From: Cesiribacter sp. SM1
GTDB lineage: Bacteria > Bacteroidota > Bacteroidia > Cytophagales > Cyclobacteriaceae
Assembly: GCF_020178975.1 (NCBI RefSeq)
Contig: NZ_JAHXBU010000015.1
Span: forward strand, 1-44,239
DNA length: 44,239 nt
Direction of reading: 5' to 3'
The position numbers and the translations under genes are program-made. Position 1 is the first letter of the stretch; each line of letters begins with the position of its first letter. The notes under the pieces are model-generated. The model was not told the origin of the DNA. It did not search any database and saw nothing but the letters and a program-made list of their open reading frames with translations. Shown here piece after piece: positions 7,324 through 17,629 of this stretch.

Positions 7324-10300
7324 ATGAGCGACAACAATAAAAGATACTGGAAAGGTCTGGAGCAGCTTCAAAATCAAGAAAGCTTCGTTCGTGCAAATGA
7401 GCGTGAGTTTCCGGAGTTCCTGCCAATAAATTCTAACCACGGCGAAGGTGGACCTTCCAGACGTGACTTCTTAAAAATGATGGGCTTTGGTATTGCAGCG
7501 GTGTCTCTGGCTGCTTGCGAGGCTCCTGTAAAATATGCAATACCCTATCTCAACAAGCCTGTTGAAGTAGATCCTACCATCCCTAACTACTATGCATCTA
7601 CCTATGCACAGGGAGGAGACTACTGCAGCATTGTAGTGAAAACAAGGGAAGGCCGTCCTATCAAAATAGAAGGCAACCAGTACTCTAAGATCAGCCAGGG
7701 TGGTACCGATGCCCAAATACAGGCTTCTGTACTTGCTCTATATGATAATACAAGATTACAAGGTCCTGTTGCCGTAAAAGAAGGCGGTAATGTTGAAAAG
7801 GTAAGCTGGGAAGTGCTGGATAAAACCACCATTGGCCGCTTACGTCAGGCAAAAAACCTAAGGGTAGTAAGTAACACCATCCTTAGCCCCAGCACCAAAG
7901 CCGTTATCAATGATCTGATCAGCACCTATGGTGGTGAGCACATTGTTTATGACCCTGCTTCCAGCTTTGCGCTGATCGAAGCCCACAGAGAAAACTTTGG
8001 CCAGGCAGCGGTTCCTTCCTACAACTTCAATCAGGCAGAAGTTATCGTTGGTTTCAACGCCGACTTCCTGGGTACCTGGTTGTCTACTGTAGAAAATAAC
8101 AAGCAGTATAGCAAAACTCGCAAACTGAGCGAAGACAATAAAACTATGTCTCGCCATTATCAGTTTGAATCGATGATGACGATTACCGGAGCGAATGCTG
8201 ATTACAGAACGCCTATTCGTCCTTCTGAAGAAGGTATGGCAATAGCAGCGCTTTATAATCTGATAGCAGGAAGTAATGCTACTTCGGTAAATACCAGCAG
8301 GCAGGCAGGCGAGATTAAACACCTGCAGAAAGCCGCTAACGATCTGCTGAAAGCCCGTGGTCGCAGCATAGTTGTTTCTGGTTCTAACGATATTGCCGTG
8401 CAGCGCATGGTGAATGCCATTAACCAGGCACTGGGCAACTATGGTAAAACTATAGATATTGATAATCCTGCCTATTACAAGCAGGGGAACGACCGCAACA
8501 TGGCTCGCTTCGTACAGGAGGCTGCCAACGGACAGGTTGATGCAGTTATATTCTACGACTGTAACCCTGTTTATGACTATGCCGGTGGCTTAACGCTTGC
8601 ACAGGCATTATCCGGCAAGGTTAACTTTAAGATCTCTACTTCTTATAAGCTCGACGAAACCGCTGTTCTCTGTAATTTCGTTGCTCCGGATCATCACTAC
8701 CTGGAGTCCTGGAATGACTATGAGCCAAAGCAGAACCAGTATAGCTTTGCACAGCCTACTATCCGTCCTATTTTTGTTACCCGTCAGGCACAGGAAAGCT
8801 TCCTGATGTGGGCAACAGGCACAGCTACACCATACGTTGAGTACCTGCGCAACCGCTGGAGAAGCAATCAGTTTGCTCAGCAAAACCAGATAAGTGATTT
8901 CCAGACATTCTGGGATACCCTGCTTTTCACAGGTATTTACGTTCCCGGCGAACGTTTCGATGTTCAGATAACACCTGGTGGTGCCGATGAAGTAATAGAA
9001 GGCGGCCCATCTAAGGCAATGACAACTCCAGACAGCGTTGCAACCACTGCAGCCGCTGTAAACAGAAACACTACAATCAGTACACCAATTGTAGGAACTG
9101 CTACAGGCCTGGAGCCGGCGCCGCAAATAAGCTACACTGGCAATGCCGATGCAGATGCAAGGGCTATTGCAGGTACCTATAAAACTAATCCCGCTAATGT
9201 AGAGCTGGTAATTTATCAAAAAGTAGGAATTGGCACAGGCCGCCAGGCTAATAACCCATGGCTGCAGGAACTTCCCGATCCTATTACAAAGGTTACCTGG
9301 GATAACTATCTGACTATACCAATCTCCCTGGCAACCGAATGGGGGATGGAGAATGAATTAGGTCAGGGCAAAACAAAATTTGCTAACATCACCATAGGGA
9401 ATGCAGAACCGATTAAGATACCTGTACTTATTCAACCAGGTCAGGCCAACGGTACTGTAGGTATTTCACTGGGGTATGGCCGTAAGGTAGCAGGTTTGGT
9501 TGCAGATAATGTTGGTGTTAACGCTTATCCGTTCTTAAGAATAGATAATACCGGCGTAGTACACTACAACAGGCTGGAAGGGGTAAGTGTAGAGCTTGTC
9601 GACGAAACTTACCATCTGGCACAAACCCAGACACACCAGACCTTCATGGGCCGCGAAACTGTAATACAGGATACCACCCTGGCTGAATACCAGGCAGATT
9701 CTAAAGCAGGTCGCTTTGAGCCAAAGATTGCATCTTCTCATGGTCCGCTGGATCCTAACGCTGTCAGCCTCTGGGATGGCCACGTGTATCCAAACCACCA
9801 CTGGACCATGGTGATCGATATGAACAGCTGTACCGGTTGTAGTGCCTGTACTGTTGCCTGTAACGTAGAGAACAATATTCCGGTAGTTGGTAAAGCAGAA
9901 GTGCTCAACCGCAGGGATATGCTATGGCTGCGTATTGACCGTTACTACAGCTCTGATGCCGTAGATAACCTGAATGAAATGGAGAAAGCTTCTGAAAATC
10001 CGGAAGTTACTTTCCAGCCAATGCTTTGCCAGCACTGTAACAATGCTCCCTGCGAAACGGTTTGTCCTGTTGCTGCTACAACGCACAGCACAGAAGGCAT
10101 TAACCAGATGGCTTACAACCGCTGCATAGGTACACGTTACTGTGCTAACAACTGTCCTTATAAAGTACGTCGGTTCAACTGGTTCAAATACCACGATAAC
10201 GAGGAGTTTGCATTCAACACACCTATGAGTAATGACCTGGGTAAAATGGTGCTGAACCCTGACGTAACAGTTCGTGCACGTGGTGTGATGGAGAAATGTA

Positions 10301-10578
10301 CCTTCTGCGTACAGCGTATTCAGGCTGGTAAACTTAATGCCAAGCGTGAGGGACGTCGTCCGGTTGATGGCGAAATTGTTACTGCATGTGCCAGCGCCTG
10401 TCCTACAGATGCCATCACCTTTGGCGATATCAATGATCCGGATAGCCGTGTGCGTCAGCTGCTTGCCACTGAAGTTGAGGGCCGTGCCTACAACGTTCTG
10501 AAAGAGATTGGTACCCGTCCGAACGTGTACTACCTCACCAAGATCCGCAATAAAGACCTGGAACAAACAACTGCATAA
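7324..10578 (+). CDS. actB: Alternative Complex III subunit ActB (molybdopterin-oxidoreductase-like fused to iron-sulfur subunit)
   Basis: This 1084-aa protein has the typical ActB fusion. The N-terminus carries a twin-arginine motif (SRRDFLK, Arg46-47), a hydrophobic stretch and a lipobox-like SLAAC (Cys65), so it is probably Tat-exported and lipid-anchored. Residues ~70-780 correspond to the catalytic-subunit-like domain of complex iron-sulfur molybdoenzymes, which in ACIII has no molybdenum cofactor. Residues ~830-1050 are the ferredoxin-like part with four Cys clusters: C836/839/842/846, C902/905/910/914, C934/940/944 and C992/995/1022/1026. These bind three [4Fe-4S] and one [3Fe-4S] cluster in known ACIII. 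The gene starts 38 bp after actA. Confidence 0.96.
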   Translation: MSDNNKRYWKGLEQLQNQESFVRANEREFPEFLPINSNHGEGGPSRRDFLKMMGFGIAAVSLAACEAPVKYAIPYLNKPVEVDPTIPNYYASTYAQGGDYCSIVVKTREGRPIKIEGNQYSKISQGGTDAQIQASVLALYDNTRLQGPVAVKEGGNVEKVSWEVLDKTTIGRLRQAKNLRVVSNTILSPSTKAVINDLISTYGGEHIVYDPASSFALIEAHRENFGQAAVPSYNFNQAEVIVGFNADFLGTWLSTVENNKQYSKTRKLSEDNKTMSRHYQFESMMTITGANADYRTPIRPSEEGMAIAALYNLIAGSNATSVNTSRQAGEIKHLQKAANDLLKARGRSIVVSGSNDIAVQRMVNAINQALGNYGKTIDIDNPAYYKQGNDRNMARFVQEAANGQVDAVIFYDCNPVYDYAGGLTLAQALSGKVNFKISTSYKLDETAVLCNFVAPDHHYLESWNDYEPKQNQYSFAQPTIRPIFVTRQAQESFLMWATGTATPYVEYLRNRWRSNQFAQQNQISDFQTFWDTLLFTGIYVPGERFDVQITPGGADEVIEGGPSKAMTTPDSVATTAAAVNRNTTISTPIVGTATGLEPAPQISYTGNADADARAIAGTYKTNPANVELVIYQKVGIGTGRQANNPWLQELPDPITKVTWDNYLTIPISLATEWGMENELGQGKTKFANITIGNAEPIKIPVLIQPGQANGTVGISLGYGRKVAGLVADNVGVNAYPFLRIDNTGVVHYNRLEGVSVELVDETYHLAQTQTHQTFMGRETVIQDTTLAEYQADSKAGRFEPKIASSHGPLDPNAVSLWDGHVYPNHHWTMVIDMNSCTGCSACTVACNVENNIPVVGKAEVLNRRDMLWLRIDRYYSSDAVDNLNEMEKASENPEVTFQPMLCQHCNNAPCETVCPVAATTHSTEGINQMAYNRCIGTRYCANNCPYKVRRFNWFKYHDNEEFAFNTPMSNDLGKMVLNPDVTVRARGVMEKCTFCVQRIQAGKLNAKREGRRPVDGEIVTACASACPTDAITFGDINDPDSRVRQLLATEVEGRAYNVLKEIGTRPNVYYLTKIRNKDLEQTTA

Positions 10579-10596
10579 ATTATAAAGAGATAACCT

Positions 10597-11973
10597 ATGC
10601 AAATATCTGCACCCGTCCGGGAACCGTTGGTAACCGGTGGTAAAACCATCAAAGATGTTACCTACGATATTAGCCGGCATGTAGAAGCGCCACCTACCAA
10701 TCCGCGCTGGCTTCTTGCTATGGCGGTATCGTTAACCCTGCTGGCCATTGGTACCTACGCAGTATTCCGTACTGTGTGGGATGGTATCGGCATGTGGGGA
10801 AACAACAAAACAATTGGCTGGGCCTGGGACATCACAAACTTCGTTTGGTGGGTAGGTATCGGTCACGCAGGTACCCTTATTTCTGCAGTTCTTTTGTTGT
10901 TCCGTCAGAAATGGCGTACATCAATCAACCGTGCAGCAGAGGCGATGACAATCTTCGCCGTTATCTGTGCACTTCAGTTCCCGATCCTGCACACGGGTCG
11001 TCCGTGGCTGTCAATTTACTGGGTGTTCCCGCTGCCAAATACCTGGGGTTCCCTTTGGGTGAACTTCAACTCTCCGCTGCTGTGGGACGTATTTGCGATC
11101 TCGACTTACTTTACAGTATCGCTGGTGTTCTGGTACATTGGTCTAATTCCTGACTTTGCTACCATCCGCGACCGTGCCAAAGGACCTATTGCACGTGCCA
11201 TTTATGGTGCTCTTAGCTTTGGCTGGACAGGTGGTGCCAAAACATGGCAGCGTTACGAGTCTGTTTCTCTGATCCTTGCAGGTCTTGCAACACCACTCGT
11301 ACTTTCTGTGCACACCATTGTATCCTTCGACTTTGCAACATCGGTAATACCGGGCTGGCACACCACGATCTTCCCGCCTTACTTCGTAGCAGGTGCGATC
11401 TTCTCTGGTTTTGCCATGGTACTTACCCTGATGCTCATTACCCGCAAGGTGTACAAGCTGGAAGATTACATCACCATGTCGCACATAGAGCTGATGAACA
11501 TCATTATCATCATCACTGGTTCGATTGTGGGTGTAGCCTATATCACAGAGTTGTTTGTAGCCTGGTATAGTGGGGTAGAGTACGAGCAGTATGCTTTCCT
11601 TAACAGAGCTACAGGCCCTTATGCCTGGGCATACTGGACCATGATGACCTGTAACGTAATTTCTCCGCAACTTTTCTGGTTCAGAAAAATACGTACCAGC
11701 ATTGTAGCTACATTCATCCTTAGCATTATTGTAAACATAGGTATGTGGTTTGAGCGATTTGTGATTATTGTTACTTCGCTGCACCGCGACTACCTACCAT
11801 CGAGCTGGGCTATGTTTTCTCCAACCATTTATGATGTTGGGGTATATGTCTTTACCTTCGGCCTTTTCTTTACGCTCTTCTTCCTGTTTGCTAAGTTCTT
11901 CCCGGTGATCAACATGGCAGAGGTGAAAAGTGTACTGAAGTCTTCTTCTTCAACTGAACAGATTAACCGATAA
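10597..11973 (+). CDS. actC: Alternative Complex III subunit ActC (NrfD-like quinol-binding membrane subunit)
   Basis: A 458-aa polytopic protein with about ten predicted membrane helices of the NrfD/PsrC type, beginning after a cytosolic N-terminal region ([26 protein letters not shown]). Characteristic segments include [28 protein letters not shown], and the [35 protein letters not shown] region that in NrfD-like proteins contributes to the quinol site. It partners with ActB, taking electrons from menaquinol at the membrane. It follows actB by 18 bp and precedes actD by 5 bp, which fits a single transcript. Confidence 0.95.
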   Translation: MQISAPVREPLVTGGKTIKDVTYDISRHVEAPPTNPRWLLAMAVSLTLLAIGTYAVFRTVWDGIGMWGNNKTIGWAWDITNFVWWVGIGHAGTLISAVLLLFRQKWRTSINRAAEAMTIFAVICALQFPILHTGRPWLSIYWVFPLPNTWGSLWVNFNSPLLWDVFAISTYFTVSLVFWYIGLIPDFATIRDRAKGPIARAIYGALSFGWTGGAKTWQRYESVSLILAGLATPLVLSVHTIVSFDFATSVIPGWHTTIFPPYFVAGAIFSGFAMVLTLMLITRKVYKLEDYITMSHIELMNIIIIITGSIVGVAYITELFVAWYSGVEYEQYAFLNRATGPYAWAYWTMMTCNVISPQLFWFRKIRTSIVATFILSIIVNIGMWFERFVIIVTSLHRDYLPSSWAMFSPTIYDVGVYVFTFGLFFTLFFLFAKFFPVINMAEVKSVLKSSSSTEQINR

Positions 11974-11978
11974 ATAAG

Positions 11979-12515
11979 ATGGCTGTAGCACATACAGATA
12001 ACTATATACTGGGCCTCTACGACGACGAAGATTTGTTGATGGATGCCATAAAACATGTACGTTCAAGTGGCGTGATCATAGAAGAAGTGTATTCACCTTT
12101 TCCTATTCACGGAATAGATGAAGCACTGGGCTACAAAAGAAGCCGCCTTCCCATAGCTGCCTTTTTGTTTGGTTTGCTGGGCACAACCCTGGCACTTACC
12201 ATGCAGATCTATATGCTGGGGTTTGACTGGCCTATGATTATCGGTGGTAAAGACTTTGTATCACTGCCTGCCTTTATTCCAGTTACATTTGAGCTTACAG
12301 TATTAATTGGAGCTTTGGGCATGGTAGCCTGCTTTATGGTAGTCAGTAACCTAAAGCCTTATGGCAAGCCACGTATTTTTGATACTCGCAGTACAGATAA
12401 CCTGCATGTAATGGCCATCAACCTGAAAAGTAACAGGCTGTCGCCTGCAGAAATCAGAGATGTTCTTGCTGCAAGCAGGGCTGCGGAAATCAATGACAAA
12501 TCTTTTGAACTTTAG
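11979..12515 (+). CDS. actD: Alternative Complex III subunit ActD (DUF3341)
   Basis: A 178-aa protein with a cytosolic N-terminal ferredoxin-like fold segment (YILGLYDDEDLLMDAIKHVRSSG, then EEVYSPFPIHGIDEALG), two membrane helices (about 58-80 and 100-125) and a C-terminal tail. This is the DUF3341 architecture of ActD, a structural subunit packed against ActC and ActF. The FPIHG motif is typical of the family. The gene lies 5 bp from each neighbour, in the standard act order. Confidence 0.93.
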   Translation: MAVAHTDNYILGLYDDEDLLMDAIKHVRSSGVIIEEVYSPFPIHGIDEALGYKRSRLPIAAFLFGLLGTTLALTMQIYMLGFDWPMIIGGKDFVSLPAFIPVTFELTVLIGALGMVACFMVVSNLKPYGKPRIFDTRSTDNLHVMAINLKSNRLSPAEIRDVLAASRAAEINDKSFEL

Positions 12516-12520
12516 TACCT

Positions 12521-13171
12521 ATGCTGAATAGATTGCACATAAATATTCTTGGCTGTGCTGCCCTGCTGGCCGGGTTATCAGCCTGCAGTGCCGGGGAAGA
12601 TAATCCTGGTCTGGAGTTCGCACCGCAGATGTATCACTCGGTACCATACGAGCCACTAAGCCAGGTAACAGACGAGTCACAGGGTAAATGGTTAAGCACT
12701 AAAGCTGATGATAGGGGAGAGTTCTTCAACTCAAACCCATACAACCCTAACCGTATGAATATGCGCTTACCTGCCGAAGGTACAGTTGCCAGAAACGGAC
12801 AGGGGATTTTGCCTTTCCGTTTGCCAAAAGATACCATTGGCGGTGATTACTACCTGCAGCAGGCAGCTACTACATTGAAGAACCCACTGCCTGAAACGCA
12901 GCAGATAGTTGATAACGGTAAAATACTGTATACTAACTTCTGTTATCCCTGCCATGGGGCCGAAGGTAGAGGCGATGGACCTGTAGGGTTGGTTTATAAG
13001 GGTGTGGCTAATTTAGCCGGCGGTCAGGTAGCACAGGCATCTGAAGGCCACCTCTTCTATGTTATTACCCATGGAAGAGGCCGTATGTGGCCACACGATA
13101 AGCAAATTAGTGTAGAGGATCGTTGGAAAATAGTTCGCTACGTTCAAACCCTTCAACAACAAGGACAATAA
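12521..13171 (+). CDS. actE: Alternative Complex III subunit ActE, monoheme cytochrome c lipoprotein
   Basis: A 216-aa protein with a lipoprotein signal (LLAGLSAC, Cys ~22), so it is anchored on the periplasmic face. A single CYPCH heme motif sits at 141-145 and is followed by GAEGRGDGPVG, then THGRGRMWPHDKQI with a likely axial Met. It is a class I cytochrome c that passes electrons from ActA towards the oxidase. It ends in a Gln-rich tail (QTLQQQGQ). Both spacing and order match other act operons. Confidence 0.94.
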   Translation: MLNRLHINILGCAALLAGLSACSAGEDNPGLEFAPQMYHSVPYEPLSQVTDESQGKWLSTKADDRGEFFNSNPYNPNRMNMRLPAEGTVARNGQGILPFRLPKDTIGGDYYLQQAATTLKNPLPETQQIVDNGKILYTNFCYPCHGAEGRGDGPVGLVYKGVANLAGGQVAQASEGHLFYVITHGRGRMWPHDKQISVEDRWKIVRYVQTLQQQGQ

Positions 13172-13189
13172 CGATAATCAACCTTATTG

Positions 13190-14617
13190 ATGGAACATCC
13201 TATCCATATAGACGAACGTTACAAATTTTCTTCGGGTCTGAAGAAAGTATTGGGTATTGTGCTGATCATAGGCGTAGTGCTGCTGGCAGGTGGTATCATA
13301 ATGGGCGTAATGGGTGTTGGTGAACACCATGAAACCAGTACTGATGCAGCCAACCCTCTTTATAACTTAAAAGAAGCCAGTGAGACCCCTTTTACAACAC
13401 AGGGGCCTACAGAAATGTCGCCGGAATCTGGCGTAGTGGAGCATGATGCCGCTCATGGTGATGAAGCTCATCCACGTGGATCCGGCAATGCTGCAGCTGA
13501 TGCTGCCACCAGCCACGCTGGTCCAACCTGGCTTACCAGGCTATATTCAAATTTCTGGATCAATAATCTGTTCTTTACTGGTCTTGCTATCGCAGGCCTA
13601 TTCTGGGTAGCCATACAGTATGCTGCACAGGCCGGATGGTCTGCAGGCTTTAAGCGTATACCGCTGGCCATGGCCAGCTGGTTGCCCGTTGCTGCTGTAC
13701 TGATGCTGGTTACCTGGCTTATCGCCAATCATGATTTGTTTCACTGGACGCATGAGGCGCTCTATGATGAAACAAGCCCTGATTATGATCCGATCATTGC
13801 AGGTAAAAAAGGGTATCTGAATACTTTTTTCTACCTGGCACGTATGGTGGTATTCTTTGCCATCTGGATCATCTTCTTTTACCTGATTCGCCGCGAATCT
13901 ATGCGTGAGGATATTCATGGAGGTACCTCTTACTGGTATACACTTCGTAAATACTCGGCTATATTCCTGGTGCTTTTCGCGGTTTCATCTTCAATGGCTG
14001 CCTGGGACTGGGTGATGTCTCTTGACCCGCACTGGTTCAGTACACTGTTTGGCTGGTATGTATTTGCCAGCTGGTGGGTAAGTGCCATTGCAGCTATAAC
14101 ACTTATTGTAGTACTGCTGCGCGAGGCTGGTTATCTAAAAATTGTGAATGCTAACCACCTGCACGATTTAGGTAAGTTTTTGTTTGCCTTCAGCATTTTC
14201 TGGACTTACCTGTGGTTTTCACAGTTCCTGCTGATCTACTATGCAAACATTCCTGAAGAGTCGATCTACTACATTGAAAGACTTACCAGTGACTATTATT
14301 CGCCTATCTTTTTTATTAACCTTTTCCTGAATTTCTTATTTCCATTCCTTGTTCTGATGACAAGAGATGCAAAAAGACATTCAATATTCCTGAAGATAGT
14401 TTGTACTGTTGTACTGTTTGGCCACTGGCTGGACTTCTATCTGATGGTAACACCGGCTGTGATGAAAGATTTTGGCGGATTTGGCCTGATGGAAGTCGGT
14501 CTGATTCTTATTTACGCTTCGGCTTTTGGTTTTGTGGTGATGAGTGCTCTTACAAAGATGAATCTCATTCCTAAACATCACCCAATGCTGCAAGAGAGCA
14601 TGCACCATCATATTTAA
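13190..14617 (+). CDS. actF: Alternative Complex III subunit ActF (quinol-binding-like membrane subunit)
   Basis: A 475-aa membrane protein with about ten helices, homologous in architecture to ActC. A first helix at about 18-40 (GIVLIIGVVLLAGGIIMGVMG) is followed by a ~70-residue His/Ala/Glu-rich periplasmic loop and then the NrfD-like bundle. SSSMAAWDWVMSLDPHWFSTLFGWYVFA is diagnostic of ActF. I chose the ATG at 13190 rather than the TTG directly before it at 13187. The C-terminus is HHHI, preceded by HHPMLQE. The gene starts 19 bp after actE and is the last act gene. Confidence 0.95.
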   Translation: MEHPIHIDERYKFSSGLKKVLGIVLIIGVVLLAGGIIMGVMGVGEHHETSTDAANPLYNLKEASETPFTTQGPTEMSPESGVVEHDAAHGDEAHPRGSGNAAADAATSHAGPTWLTRLYSNFWINNLFFTGLAIAGLFWVAIQYAAQAGWSAGFKRIPLAMASWLPVAAVLMLVTWLIANHDLFHWTHEALYDETSPDYDPIIAGKKGYLNTFFYLARMVVFFAIWIIFFYLIRRESMREDIHGGTSYWYTLRKYSAIFLVLFAVSSSMAAWDWVMSLDPHWFSTLFGWYVFASWWVSAIAAITLIVVLLREAGYLKIVNANHLHDLGKFLFAFSIFWTYLWFSQFLLIYYANIPEESIYYIERLTSDYYSPIFFINLFLNFLFPFLVLMTRDAKRHSIFLKIVCTVVLFGHWLDFYLMVTPAVMKDFGGFGLMEVGLILIYASAFGFVVMSALTKMNLIPKHHPMLQESMHHHI

Positions 14618-14645
14618 TTTTTAACGTAAATTAATTCGGACAGTA

Positions 14646-15725
14646 ATGTTTGGAGTACTGATAGCCATTGGCGTAATCATCCTGTTAGCGATCCTGATGC
14701 TTCTATATCGTGTGTACACGCTTGTAAGCGTTGCACGTGGTACAGATAAGATTCGTGTATCGGCTAGTAATAAAGTAAATGCCGTTCTCTTCCTGGTCTT
14801 TCTGATCGGATGTAGTGGTTTGTTTTTCTGGTATTCATTCGATGCATTCGATAATTACCAGCAGCCAGTTGCAGCCGCTCATGCTGATGACTATGAATCA
14901 CTTTTCTGGGCAACCATGTGGGTGTCTGTTGCAGCCTTCATGCTTACCAATATTGCCCTGTTCTACTTTGCTTTCCGTTATCAGTACAGGGAGGACAGAA
15001 AAGCCCTCTTTTATCCTGATAACACAAAGCTTGAAATTGCCTGGACCATCATTCCTGCCATTGTACTGGTATCGCTGGTATTCGGTGGTTTCAAGGTTTG
15101 GAATCAGATGACAGAGGCTGCTCCCGAAGAGGCAGAAGTAATAGAAATCATGGGTTACCAGTTTGCATGGGAGGTACGTTATCCCGGTGCTGACAGAAAG
15201 CTTGGTGAGTATGACTATCGCTTTATATCTCCTGAAAACCCAATGGGTCTGATTGTTGAAGACCCTGCCACCAAGGATGACTTTATACCACTGGAAATCC
15301 ACCTGCCTAAAGGTGTTCCTGTGGAAATAAAGATCCGTGCCCGTGATGTGATCCACTCAGTAAGCTTGCCACACTTCCGCCAGAAGATGGATGCAGTGCC
15401 AGGTATGCCTACCCGTATGTGGTTTATACCAACGAAAACTACAGCGGAGATGCGTGAAGAGCTGAACGATCCTGACTTCAATTATGAGTTAGCCTGTCAG
15501 CAGATTTGTGGCCGTGGTCACTTCTCTATGAGAAAAATTGTAGTTGTAGATGAACCTGCTGATTATGAAAAGTGGAAAAGAGAGCAGGAGCCCTGGTTAG
15601 AACCTGGCGACCAGGAGCCATCAGAAGGTGAAATCGATACTAATATTCGCACACAGGAGGCAGTAGATGCTGCAGGCACAGAAACAGAGCGGGTAGAAGC
15701 GGCTACCACCACTACTCAACAATAA
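14646..15725 (+). CDS. coxB: Cytochrome c oxidase subunit II
   Basis: This 359-aa subunit receives electrons at its dinuclear CuA centre. An extra N-terminal helix (3-22) precedes the two usual helices of subunit II (about 45-65 and 85-107). The cupredoxin domain contains WEVRYPG and the CuA loop CQQICGRGHFSM, with Cys284, Cys288, His292 and Met295, and the earlier HSVSLPHFR histidine. The C-terminal ~45 residues are a Glu/Thr-rich acidic tail, and there is no fused cytochrome c domain, so electrons must come from ACIII or a separate cytochrome. It follows actF by 28 bp, which fits an ACIII-oxidase supercomplex. Confidence 0.95.
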   Translation: MFGVLIAIGVIILLAILMLLYRVYTLVSVARGTDKIRVSASNKVNAVLFLVFLIGCSGLFFWYSFDAFDNYQQPVAAAHADDYESLFWATMWVSVAAFMLTNIALFYFAFRYQYREDRKALFYPDNTKLEIAWTIIPAIVLVSLVFGGFKVWNQMTEAAPEEAEVIEIMGYQFAWEVRYPGADRKLGEYDYRFISPENPMGLIVEDPATKDDFIPLEIHLPKGVPVEIKIRARDVIHSVSLPHFRQKMDAVPGMPTRMWFIPTKTTAEMREELNDPDFNYELACQQICGRGHFSMRKIVVVDEPADYEKWKREQEPWLEPGDQEPSEGEIDTNIRTQEAVDAAGTETERVEAATTTTQQ

Positions 15726-15742
15726 TTTACTAAAGCTAAAGA

Positions 15743-17629
15743 ATGGCAACCATACAATCCCATAGTTCCCATGATGCTCATGCAGACCTGCATGAAGAAC
15801 ATGCGCATCATGAAAGCTTTATTACAAAATACATTTTTACAACAGACCATAAAATGATCGCCAAGCAGTTCCTGGTAACAGGTCTGCTGTGGGCTTTTGT
15901 TGGTGGTTTGCTGTCTATGTTCTTCCGTCTGCAGCTGGGCTTTCCTGAAATGAGCCAGGAGTGGCTGCGCCCTCTGCTGGGTGACTGGATTAACAGCAGT
16001 GGTAAAATTGATCCTAACTTTTATCTGGCCCTTGTAACCATGCACGGTACCATCATGGTATTCTTCGTGCTTACTGCAGGCTTGAGTGGTACTTTCTCAA
16101 ACTTCCTGATCCCGCTGCAGATTGGTGCACGCGATATGGCATCAGGTTTCATGAACATGCTCTCTTACTGGTTCTTTTTCCTGTCAAGTGTTATCATGTT
16201 CTGCAGCTTGTTTGTAGAAACTGGTCCTGCAGGTGTAGGCTGGACAGTGTATCCCCCGCTTAGTGCATTAGAAGAGAGTATACCAGGTGCCGCTCTGGGA
16301 ATGACCCTGTGGCTTACCTCCATGTCTCTGTTCATTATATCACAGCTACTGGGTGGTGTAAACTATATAGCTACAGTAATCAACATGCGTACAAGGGGCT
16401 TATCTTTTGCTAAGCTTCCGTTAACAATCTGGGCGTTCTTCCTGACAGCTGTATTAGGTCTTCTGGCTTTCCCGGTACTGTTTGCCGCTGCCCTTTTGCT
16501 GATCTTTGACCGTAGCTTTGGTACCAGTTTCTACCTGTCTGAAATTTATCTGAATGGCGAAGCACTTCCTCACGTAGGCGGTAGCCCACTGCTTTATCAG
16601 CACTTGTTCTGGTTCCTGGGTCACCCAGAGGTGTACATCGTTCTTTTACCTGCACTGGGTATCACTTCTGAAATTATAGCAACCAACTCACGCAAGCCTA
16701 TCTTTGGTTACCGTGCAATGATTGGTTCACTGCTTGGTATTTCAGTACTGTCGTTCGTAGTGTGGGCCCACCATATGTTCGTGTCTGGTATGAGCCCGTT
16801 CCTGGGATCTGTGTTCATGTTCCTGACACTGATCATTGCGGTACCATCGGGTGTTAAGGTGTTCAACTACCTGACAACACTCTGGAGGGGTAATATTGTC
16901 TTTACACCGGCAATGCTCTTCTCTATCGGTCTGGTATCGCTCTTTATATCTGGTGGTATCACGGGTATCTTCCTGGGTAACTCTGCGATTGACGTTTACC
17001 TGCACGATACCTACTTTGTAGTAGCACACTTCCACCTTGTAATGGGTGCTGCCTCATTCTTTGGTATGATGGCGGGTGTGTACCACTGGTTCCCTAAAAT
17101 GTTCGGCCGTATGATGGATAACAAACTGGGTTATCTGCACTTCTGGCTAACATTCGTGGGTGTTTACATGGTGTTCTTCCCACTTCACTATATAGGAATC
17201 GCTGGTTTCCCGCGTCATTACTATACCTGGACTAACTTTGAAGCATTCAGTGGTTTTACCGACCTGCATGCATTTGTAACAGTTGCTGCGCTTATCACTT
17301 TCAGCTCACAGCTGATCTTCGCCTTCAACTTCTTTTACAGCATGTGGTTTGGCCGCAGGGCTACTGCTAACCCCTGGCGCTCTAATACCCTGGAGTGGAC
17401 AACTCCGGTTGAGCCAGGCCACGGCAACTGGCCGGGTGAGATCCCAACGGTATACCGCTGGCCATACGACTATAGCAAACCAGGTGCAATCGAAGATTAT
17501 ATTCCGCAGAATATACCTTACAGCATGACGCCGGGCTCTAACCTTCCGCATGAAAATGAACTGGTTGACAGGGAGAAGGATGATGATGCGATAATCATTG
17601 ATGAGTCTGAAACTGACACAACAAAATAA
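15743..17629 (+). CDS. coxA: Cytochrome c oxidase subunit I (aa3-type)
   Basis: The catalytic heme-copper subunit (628 aa, 12 core helices) reduces oxygen to water and pumps protons. Visible ligands include His101 in MHGTIMVFF (heme a), the CuB/crosslink motif HPEVY (His294, Tyr298), the CuB pair His343-His344 in AHHMF, and His429/His431 in VVAHFHLVMG. The Tyr in HPEVY places it in the A family. The first 23 residues contain seven His (SHSSHDAHADLHEEHAHH), an unusual leader. The C-terminal ~80 residues are a hydrophilic extension (EWTTPVEPGHGNWPGEIPTVYRWPYDY onwards). The 3' end overlaps ctaA by 29 bp. Confidence 0.97.
   Translation: MATIQSHSSHDAHADLHEEHAHHESFITKYIFTTDHKMIAKQFLVTGLLWAFVGGLLSMFFRLQLGFPEMSQEWLRPLLGDWINSSGKIDPNFYLALVTMHGTIMVFFVLTAGLSGTFSNFLIPLQIGARDMASGFMNMLSYWFFFLSSVIMFCSLFVETGPAGVGWTVYPPLSALEESIPGAALGMTLWLTSMSLFIISQLLGGVNYIATVINMRTRGLSFAKLPLTIWAFFLTAVLGLLAFPVLFAAALLLIFDRSFGTSFYLSEIYLNGEALPHVGGSPLLYQHLFWFLGHPEVYIVLLPALGITSEIIATNSRKPIFGYRAMIGSLLGISVLSFVVWAHHMFVSGMSPFLGSVFMFLTLIIAVPSGVKVFNYLTTLWRGNIVFTPAMLFSIGLVSLFISGGITGIFLGNSAIDVYLHDTYFVVAHFHLVMGAASFFGMMAGVYHWFPKMFGRMMDNKLGYLHFWLTFVGVYMVFFPLHYIGIAGFPRHYYTWTNFEAFSGFTDLHAFVTVAALITFSSQLIFAFNFFYSMWFGRRATANPWRSNTLEWTTPVEPGHGNWPGEIPTVYRWPYDYSKPGAIEDYIPQNIPYSMTPGSNLPHENELVDREKDDDAIIIDESETDTTK

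Noticed and set aside
9922-10680. 252-aa minus-strand ORF inside actB/actC
   Set aside because: It is a shadow of the well-supported actB reading frame and has no protein-like motif pattern.
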